Source: Muribaculum sp. (GTDB taxonomy: Bacteria; Bacillota; Clostridia; Lachnospirales; Lachnospiraceae). Taken from it: DNA of 47,106 nucleotides. Shown here one piece after another: positions 42,339-47,106 of the stretch (positions are counted from its first letter, which is position 1; the number at the start of each line of letters is the position of its first letter). The DNA lies in contig JAMPHH010000021.1 in the NCBI GenBank assembly GCA_023663505.1, forward strand, positions 1 through 47,106, given 5' to 3'. Below the pieces are notes generated by a model. That model was not told the DNA's origin and did no database searches. It was given only the letters and a program-made list of their open reading frames with translations. Made by a program: the position numbers and the translations under genes.

Positions 42339-42548
42339 CTACAAGATCAGCTCCTTCAGTCTCCATATCAGATACAACGGCAAGCTGTAAGTCACCGTAC
42401 CCTCCACATCGTTCAAGGCAGCATTTTTCATAGAGCATTTGAATCCCAGCTTGGGATGATATTTTTTACAGAATCGCGCATAGCTCTTTGCCTTGGTATG
42501 AATCTCCGCTGAGGATAGATTTTTTCCAATAGGCATTTGCGTTTTCAT
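42339..42548 (-). CDS. small hypothetical reading frame
   Basis: 69 codons (MKTQMPIGKNLSSAEIHTK...WRLKELIL), with Lys/Tyr-rich sequence including RFCKKYHPKLGFKC. There is no convincing Shine-Dalgarno and no recognised family. It could be a small gene, the decayed end of a larger one, or chance. It is listed because nothing else explains 42296-42597. Confidence 0.25.
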   Translation of the reverse strand: MKTQMPIGKNLSSAEIHTKAKSYARFCKKYHPKLGFKCSMKNAALNDVEGTVTYSLPLYLIWRLKELIL

Positions 42549-42597
42549 ATGAATAATGTTCTAATGTCCGGAAAAAATGGTTGTGTGCTATGAAATG

Positions 42598-43053
42598 CTA
42601 TATTTTGGTGTGACGGTGCCTTCCCCTTAGCGTTTCGAATCCCTCGGCGTCCGCACAGACACGTTCTGCCTTTTCCTTGTCCAACCTTTTACCGCCGCGG
42701 ACAAAATAGATGTAATGCGCCCAAAGCTTGCCGCAGTCGTGAATATCCACTGTTTTGTACTCGAATTTCGGCTCTCTTTCAGTGGAAAACGGATCCTCTA
42801 CACATATCACGACCTTATATTTTTTCGTTTGACGCTTATCATAAACGATATAAGACTCGCCGTGATACTCGACAAAGAAGTCAAGCTGATACAGGTCGTA
42901 TATATCTCCGTCATTAATGTTTCTTGCGTAAAGCCGAGGTTCTTTGGAATATTCATAAAACGTATCGTCCGTTTTTTCTTTAAAAGCGGTCACAAAACAG
43001 TTCTCACCGAACATTATCAAATATATGTTGTCCTTGTAGAAAAGGTATCTCAT
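42598..43053 (-). CDS. hypothetical cytosolic protein
   Basis: A 151-residue protein without signal peptide or membrane segment. It begins MRYLFYKDNIYLIMFGENC, has alternating charged/hydrophobic strands (DFFVEYHGESYIVYDKRQTKKYKVVICVED) and ends in a basic Arg/His tail (ETLRGRHRHTKI). I do not recognise the family. It starts 27 nt after the large LRR gene on the same strand and is probably co-transcribed with it. A function as partner of the LRR protein is only a guess from position. Confidence 0.6.
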   Translation of the reverse strand: MRYLFYKDNIYLIMFGENCFVTAFKEKTDDTFYEYSKEPRLYARNINDGDIYDLYQLDFFVEYHGESYIVYDKRQTKKYKVVICVEDPFSTEREPKFEYKTVDIHDCGKLWAHYIYFVRGGKRLDKEKAERVCADAEGFETLRGRHRHTKI

Positions 43054-43080
43054 AGCTGCCTCCGGATGCTTCTAAAATCA

Positions 43081-45900
43081 TCAGTGATTATGCCAATCGG
43101 TCGATGTGAAATTCTCGTCAAGCTCATCATAAGCCCCACAGGCAAGCTTTGCCCCCCAGCCGTCGCTGAACTGAAACGATATGTATTCGCCATTGAGATG
43201 AAGCCCCTCGCGCTTGAACGATTTCATGAATCCGTCCAAATCAAACATCGGGTAGAGCCTGCGGATAAGCTCCTCGACATCGGGCTTTGCTATCGTGCCG
43301 TTGTTGGGTTTGCCGTCGAAATATTTATACAACCCCATAATATCGCCGTCAGTGTGGCAATACACAACGGTGTCAAGATCGTCCTTGCCGTGGTTTTCGA
43401 GGAAGCCCGGCAAAACTGCCTCCGGAATCTCCCAAAACGGATAGCCGCAGCCCTCCATATCGGCAAATAAATGATACAGAATACAATCGCTTATCTGCTT
43501 TGCGTTTGCGGCGATATCACGCTCCTTTTGGCTGTAATATTCCGTGAGAACCTTCGCTATCTCGTCGGGGTCATCGGACTTTATTTGCGGCAGAAACGGC
43601 TCGCAGAAGTCTTCTCCATCCAAGATCGCATCGAGCAGATCCTCATCGAATTGAATTTGCTCGTCGTCATAATCGTTATTGACGAATGTTCCCAAAATAC
43701 CCAGAGAAAAACTTCCCTTAGCCTTGAAAACGCCGTCATCGCATATTACGCTTATCTTTTTTTCATCTGAATCCAGTTCTAAATACAGTCTTAACGAGGA
43801 GTACTCTTCGCCTTTGTATGTAACGGTGCAGTTGCAGCCCATGAAAGCATCCGGGGCTAATTTCACAACGCTGTCGGGAATCTCGACCTCTTCAAGCGAG
43901 GTGCAGCCCGCGAACGCCATATCTTTAATTACCAAAAGCGTGTCGGGCAGTTCGAGTTCTTCAAGCGAGGAACATTTTTGCAGCGCGTTTGAACCTATCG
44001 CTTGCAGGCCGTCCTCGAAGCCAATCTTTTTGAGCGCCGTGCAATTCTCAAAGGTACCGTCGCAGAGTACGGTCATGTTTTCGGGGAGATACACTTTCCT
44101 GAGCGCGGTACAATCTTTGTACGCCTCCACGCCTATCATCTCCAAGCTGTCCGGAAGCTCGGCTTTCTCCAACGACGCGCAGCCCTGAAAACAATTACAG
44201 GAGATCTTTTTCAGATCATCGGGAAACCGCACCCAGCGCATAGAGGCGCAGTTCTTGAACGCCCCTTTCCCGATCTCGGTCACGCTGTCGGGAATGTAGA
44301 TGTGATCCAATGACGAGCAGCCGGCAAAGGTGAAGTCGGCTATTGCGGCAAGCTCGCTCGGGAGATCGACCTCTTTAAGAGACGTGCACTCGTAAAACGC
44401 GTCCTGCCCGATCTCCGTTACACTGTCGCGGAGTTTGATCTTCTTAAGCGCCGAGCACTCTCGGAAAGCGCCATCGGATATCTTTTTTACGTCCCATTCC
44501 ATTTCAACATCTTCAAGCGCCGAGCATCCTTGAAACGCATAGCGGCCTATCTCCGTCACGCTCTCGGGCATTTTTACGCTTGTAAGCTCCCTGCAATAAT
44601 AGAAAGCCTTGAAGCAGATATGTGTAACGCCGTCGGGTATCTCAACGTCGCCTTTGCAGTTCCTGCCGTAGAGAAGATGCCTGCCGATGATAACAAGCGG
44701 CGTTTCCCTGCATTTGTTTTCGAGCCAAGGAGTGCCGTCAAAAGCAAAATCGTACAAGTCTTCAATGCCGTCCGGAACGTTCATGTTTTCAAGTGACTTG
44801 CAGCCCTCAAAAGCCTCCTCGCCGATCAAAGTAACGCTGTCGGGGATCGTCACGCTTTTAAGCGCCTTGCAGCCTTGGAACGCTCTGTGACCGATCCCAT
44901 CAACACCGGCGGGAATGATAACGCTCGTGATCGCTTTGTTGCCGCAAAACGCATCGTAAATGACATCCTTAACGCCATTCGGAATTACAACGTCGCCCTT
45001 GCAGGCTCTGCCGTCTATAAGAAGATCGTTCACGATAACAAGCGGATCCTCTTTTTGTTTCTTTTTCAGCCAAGGAGTGCCGACAAAAGCCCTCCCCATA
45101 AATGCCGTCACGCTTTCGGGGATGACGACGCTTTTCAGCTTCTTGCAGCCTGCGAACGCGTCCCAGCCTATTACCTGAATGCCGTCGGAAATCACGACAC
45201 TTTCAATATCTTCGCGATTTTCGAATGCGGAGTTGCCTATCGCTCTGACACGCTTGCCGTCTACCTCCGCAGGGATAACAACCTCTTTGTCATCGCCGAG
45301 ATAGCGGATTATTATGCCGCCGTAGTCTTCCCGATATTCAAATTCAAAATCGTTCGCATTTGTTTCTTCGGTCGTTATAACGCAGCTGCCCCCGTCGCAG
45401 CTTTCCTCGTCCTTGTCGGCGTCATCGCTCTCCGCCGCGGCTTCCTTTTCGGCAGCATCGCTCTCTGCCGCAGTTTCCTTTTCGTCACCGCAGACTTCGG
45501 ACATATCCTCGATTTTTATCGTGTAATATCCCTCGCGTTCGGGGTCATCCACGGCATAGAACCGCTTCCCGATGATTCTTCTGAGTTCTCGGATATCCTC
45601 GATATTCGTTGAGCCGAATTCCTGATAGCACGTGACCTCGCTTGCCGCGTTTTCCTCCTCGTAGAAGTCGTAAACCGCCACCGAAAACTCATCGAGCAAG
45701 TCCTCAAACGGGGTTTGCGGAATGTCGCTTGGCGAACCCTCGCTTAATTCATCGTCCTCAAGCTCGAACGTCAGCGAGGTCACATAAGCCTCTTCCCCTT
45801 CCATGTACGGGTCTGCGGTGCGGTAAATTCCGTCCTCGACCTCGACAAATTTTTCCGCGTCGGCATACTTTGCCGCCTTGTAGTTCTGAAAATTTTTCAT
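43081..45900 (-). CDS. large BspA-type leucine-rich-repeat protein, no signal peptide
   Basis: 939 residues. The N-terminus (1-180) is acidic and ends in Ala/Glu/Asp-rich low complexity (ETAAESDAAEKEAAAESDDADKD in two parts) and CDGGSC. Residues about 190-720 are some twenty LRR_5/BspA repeats of the form AFxGCxxLxxVxIPDSVxxIG, twice interrupted by a longer PWLxxKxxExPLVI unit. The C-terminal 220 residues (SLGILGTFVNND onward) form a separate domain rich in Asp/Glu/Phe that I do not recognise. BspA-type proteins are usually surface-exposed, but this one has no signal peptide or anchor, suggesting a cytosolic role or an unusual export route. Confidence 0.85.
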   Translation of the reverse strand: MKNFQNYKAAKYADAEKFVEVEDGIYRTADPYMEGEEAYVTSLTFELEDDELSEGSPSDIPQTPFEDLLDEFSVAVYDFYEEENAASEVTCYQEFGSTNIEDIRELRRIIGKRFYAVDDPEREGYYTIKIEDMSEVCGDEKETAAESDAAEKEAAAESDDADKDEESCDGGSCVITTEETNANDFEFEYREDYGGIIIRYLGDDKEVVIPAEVDGKRVRAIGNSAFENREDIESVVISDGIQVIGWDAFAGCKKLKSVVIPESVTAFMGRAFVGTPWLKKKQKEDPLVIVNDLLIDGRACKGDVVIPNGVKDVIYDAFCGNKAITSVIIPAGVDGIGHRAFQGCKALKSVTIPDSVTLIGEEAFEGCKSLENMNVPDGIEDLYDFAFDGTPWLENKCRETPLVIIGRHLLYGRNCKGDVEIPDGVTHICFKAFYYCRELTSVKMPESVTEIGRYAFQGCSALEDVEMEWDVKKISDGAFRECSALKKIKLRDSVTEIGQDAFYECTSLKEVDLPSELAAIADFTFAGCSSLDHIYIPDSVTEIGKGAFKNCASMRWVRFPDDLKKISCNCFQGCASLEKAELPDSLEMIGVEAYKDCTALRKVYLPENMTVLCDGTFENCTALKKIGFEDGLQAIGSNALQKCSSLEELELPDTLLVIKDMAFAGCTSLEEVEIPDSVVKLAPDAFMGCNCTVTYKGEEYSSLRLYLELDSDEKKISVICDDGVFKAKGSFSLGILGTFVNNDYDDEQIQFDEDLLDAILDGEDFCEPFLPQIKSDDPDEIAKVLTEYYSQKERDIAANAKQISDCILYHLFADMEGCGYPFWEIPEAVLPGFLENHGKDDLDTVVYCHTDGDIMGLYKYFDGKPNNGTIAKPDVEELIRRLYPMFDLDGFMKSFKREGLHLNGEYISFQFSDGWGAKLACGAYDELDENFTSTDWHNH

Positions 45901-45952
45901 TATGATTTCTCCTCTTTTTATTTTTAATGAAAACGCTGATTAAAGTGTTTCC

Positions 45953-46936
45953 TTATAATGCGTTTCTCGGGAGTCCTTCAAAGAGTTCCTCCAACTCGTT
46001 CAGGTTCAAACCCTCGATAAGCGCCCAGCCGTCCTTTTCCACAAGAAAATGCTCCTTCAAACGCTCTATCGCCTTGTGATACTCGATTGTGCCGATAACG
46101 CCGTCCTTTGTGATGCTGACTATCGAAAGGATCCATTTGTTGATGGTCTTGCCCTCGACAGCCCAATGCTCCTCGGGCGCGAGCGGGAAAATCGAGTCCG
46201 TGTCCTCGGTGAGAGCGAAATTCACGAGCAAGCCGCCGTCCTCGGTTTCGTAAAGGTGCGGATTTGCTCTGTATGCGTCATTCCAGCGGAATTCCGTCGT
46301 GTTCAATGCGACCGCCGCCATCCTGAACGCGAGGTCTATTGCCTCGTCCCTATCCTCGGGGAATTCCAAAAAACCGCTGAACGCCGCCATGCATTCGACG
46401 CTGTCCGGCTTATCCTCGAATGTCTCGTAGCCGCCCGAAACGCCGAGCAGAATTTTCTCTCCATAATACAGCTTGAACACGAAAAACCTACGGTTTTGGC
46501 TCTGTTTGCCGTTTATCGGAAACGCGTATTCGACCTTCGACGGGAGCTTGCCGCGCTCCGTGACCCAGCGAAACAGCTCGTCGCGCGCGTTATCACGCTG
46601 GATTACGAAAATCGCCATGATAAACGCTGCGCTGATAAGCTGCACCCTGTCGTCCGGACACTCGTAAAAGCTGCTGAACGCCATTGGGCAGACGAAATTT
46701 TCGGGGTCTCCTTTGCTCTCCTCATCCATAAAGCCGCCCGAAACGCCGAGGCACCACTTATCACTTTCGGGCATTTTGAATTTGAACACGCAGAAAATGC
46801 GGTTTTCGGTCGTCATGTCGCCGATCGCCGTGACGAATTCTATTTCCGTCGGCGGCTGTCCGTTCATTTCCCTACGCGCTTGAAGAAAGCTGACAAGCCT
46901 CTCGCGGGCAATGTCGATAATGATGTCATCACTCAT
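45953..46936 (-). CDS. hypothetical protein with internal duplication
   Basis: A 327-residue soluble protein. Two similar halves are visible: TENRIFCVFKFKMPESDKWCLGVSGGF...MAFSSFYECPDDRVQLISAAF (about 45-110) and SQNRRFFVFKLYYGEKILLGVSGGY...MAAFSGFLEFPEDRDEAIDLAF (about 145-210). A third, different domain (about 220-327, EEHWAVEGKTINKWILSIV) ends the protein. No family with known function is recognised. The ATG at 46936 has GGAGG 6 nt upstream and overlaps the TGA of the Sel1 remnant (ATGA). It lies 52 nt upstream of the LRR gene on the same strand. Confidence 0.7.
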   Translation of the reverse strand: MSDDIIIDIARERLVSFLQARREMNGQPPTEIEFVTAIGDMTTENRIFCVFKFKMPESDKWCLGVSGGFMDEESKGDPENFVCPMAFSSFYECPDDRVQLISAAFIMAIFVIQRDNARDELFRWVTERGKLPSKVEYAFPINGKQSQNRRFFVFKLYYGEKILLGVSGGYETFEDKPDSVECMAAFSGFLEFPEDRDEAIDLAFRMAAVALNTTEFRWNDAYRANPHLYETEDGGLLVNFALTEDTDSIFPLAPEEHWAVEGKTINKWILSIVSITKDGVIGTIEYHKAIERLKEHFLVEKDGWALIEGLNLNELEELFEGLPRNAL

Positions 46937-47079
46937 AATAATCCTCCACACCTTTCTGTATTCATAGTCTCAAGATAAGCCTGCGCATTTTCATCATCCT
47001 GTGCGGCTGCCATCTCAAAATATTTCCGGGCTTTCCCGTAATCCTGCTCTACCCCCTCGTATAATAAGTTTATAGCCAG
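46933..47079 (-). pseudogene. 3' remnant of a Sel1-repeat gene
   Basis: The minus strand is open for 48 codons from just after an in-frame TGA (47082-47080) to the stop at 46933. It reads LLYEGVEQDYGKARKYFEMAAAQ then DDENAQAYLE, a Sel1-like/TPR repeat (YxxGxGVxxDYxKAxxYFxxAAxQ). It has no start codon of its own, and the sequence upstream is an inverted repeat, so the gene was probably cut there. Its stop overlaps the start of the next gene, the relic of an operon. Confidence 0.6.
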
Positions 47080-47102
47080 TCAGAACAGGCTATAGACTTA
47101 TT
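47063..47102. repeat. 15-bp inverted repeat at the window edge
   Basis: AATAAGTTTATAGCC (47063-47077) and GGCTATAGACTTATT (47088-47102) are complementary at 14 of 15 positions around a 10-nt loop. It falls exactly where the Sel1-repeat reading frame is interrupted. It may be a mobile-element end, a MITE, or a stand-alone hairpin. Confidence 0.55.
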
Positions 47103-47106
47103 CTTT

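Noticed and set aside
43850..45200. Plus-strand open frames opposite the LRR gene
   Set aside because: They mirror the repeat pattern of the LRR protein, lack ribosome binding sites and have no recognisable protein motifs.

Overview
The window reads as chromosomal DNA of a Gram-positive Clostridia-type Firmicute, most likely a member of the Lachnospiraceae. The evidence is gene content: a PPi-type phosphofructokinase, PcrA, TypA, DUF1836 and YerC-type regulators, a dapA-dapB pair under a lysine riboswitch, bactofilin, a PdaA-like deacetylase, strong GGAGG ribosome binding sites and sigma-A-type promoters. I saw no lipopolysaccharide or outer-membrane biogenesis gene. No tRNA, rRNA or CRISPR array was recognised.

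Positions 1-26 kb are mostly housekeeping. rpsT opens the window on the plus strand. A minus-strand block follows: TPM-domain protein, zinc-ribbon membrane protein, pfkA, an RlmD-type methyltransferase, a small membrane protein, pcrA, a second zinc-ribbon membrane protein and an SPFH protein. The TPM, zinc-ribbon and SPFH genes resemble the B. subtilis ydjGHI membrane-stress set, here divided by housekeeping genes. Next come an orphan ABC substrate-binding lipoprotein, HIT and PHP proteins, a DUF1836 protein, a YerC-type regulator (plus strand), bactofilin with a degenerate M23 partner, a PTS-IIC-like membrane protein overlapping a eukaryote-type HisA, an Asn/Gly-rich lipoprotein (plus strand), dapB-dapA, a CobO-like protein, a two-OB-fold SSB-like protein and typA (plus strand).

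Positions 24.3-41 kb hold the most interesting locus. In transcription order on the minus strand it has: a frameshifted copy of a membrane protein; a sigma-A promoter; a c-di-GMP-I (GEMM) riboswitch with an intrinsic terminator; a secreted helical TolC/OEP-like protein without barrel sequence; a membrane protein; a truncated lipase domain; a second membrane protein; a 2189-residue lipase-EF-hand-RTX protein; a HlyB-type ABC exporter with a C39-like domain; a HlyD-type adaptor; and then, from its own promoter, a 7TM-GGDEF(degenerate)-EAL phosphodiesterase. This looks like a c-di-GMP-controlled type I secretion system for a giant RTX lipase in a monoderm, with an array of possible immunity proteins that carries clear scars of toxin/immunity duplication.

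Positions 41-47 kb are accessory: a PdaA-like polysaccharide deacetylase lipoprotein, two proteins of unknown function, a 939-residue leucine-rich-repeat protein without a signal peptide, a protein with an internal duplication, and the 3' remnant of a Sel1-repeat gene beside an inverted repeat at the window edge. Several non-coding spacers carry short palindromic repeats, one of them present in two identical copies 15 kb apart.
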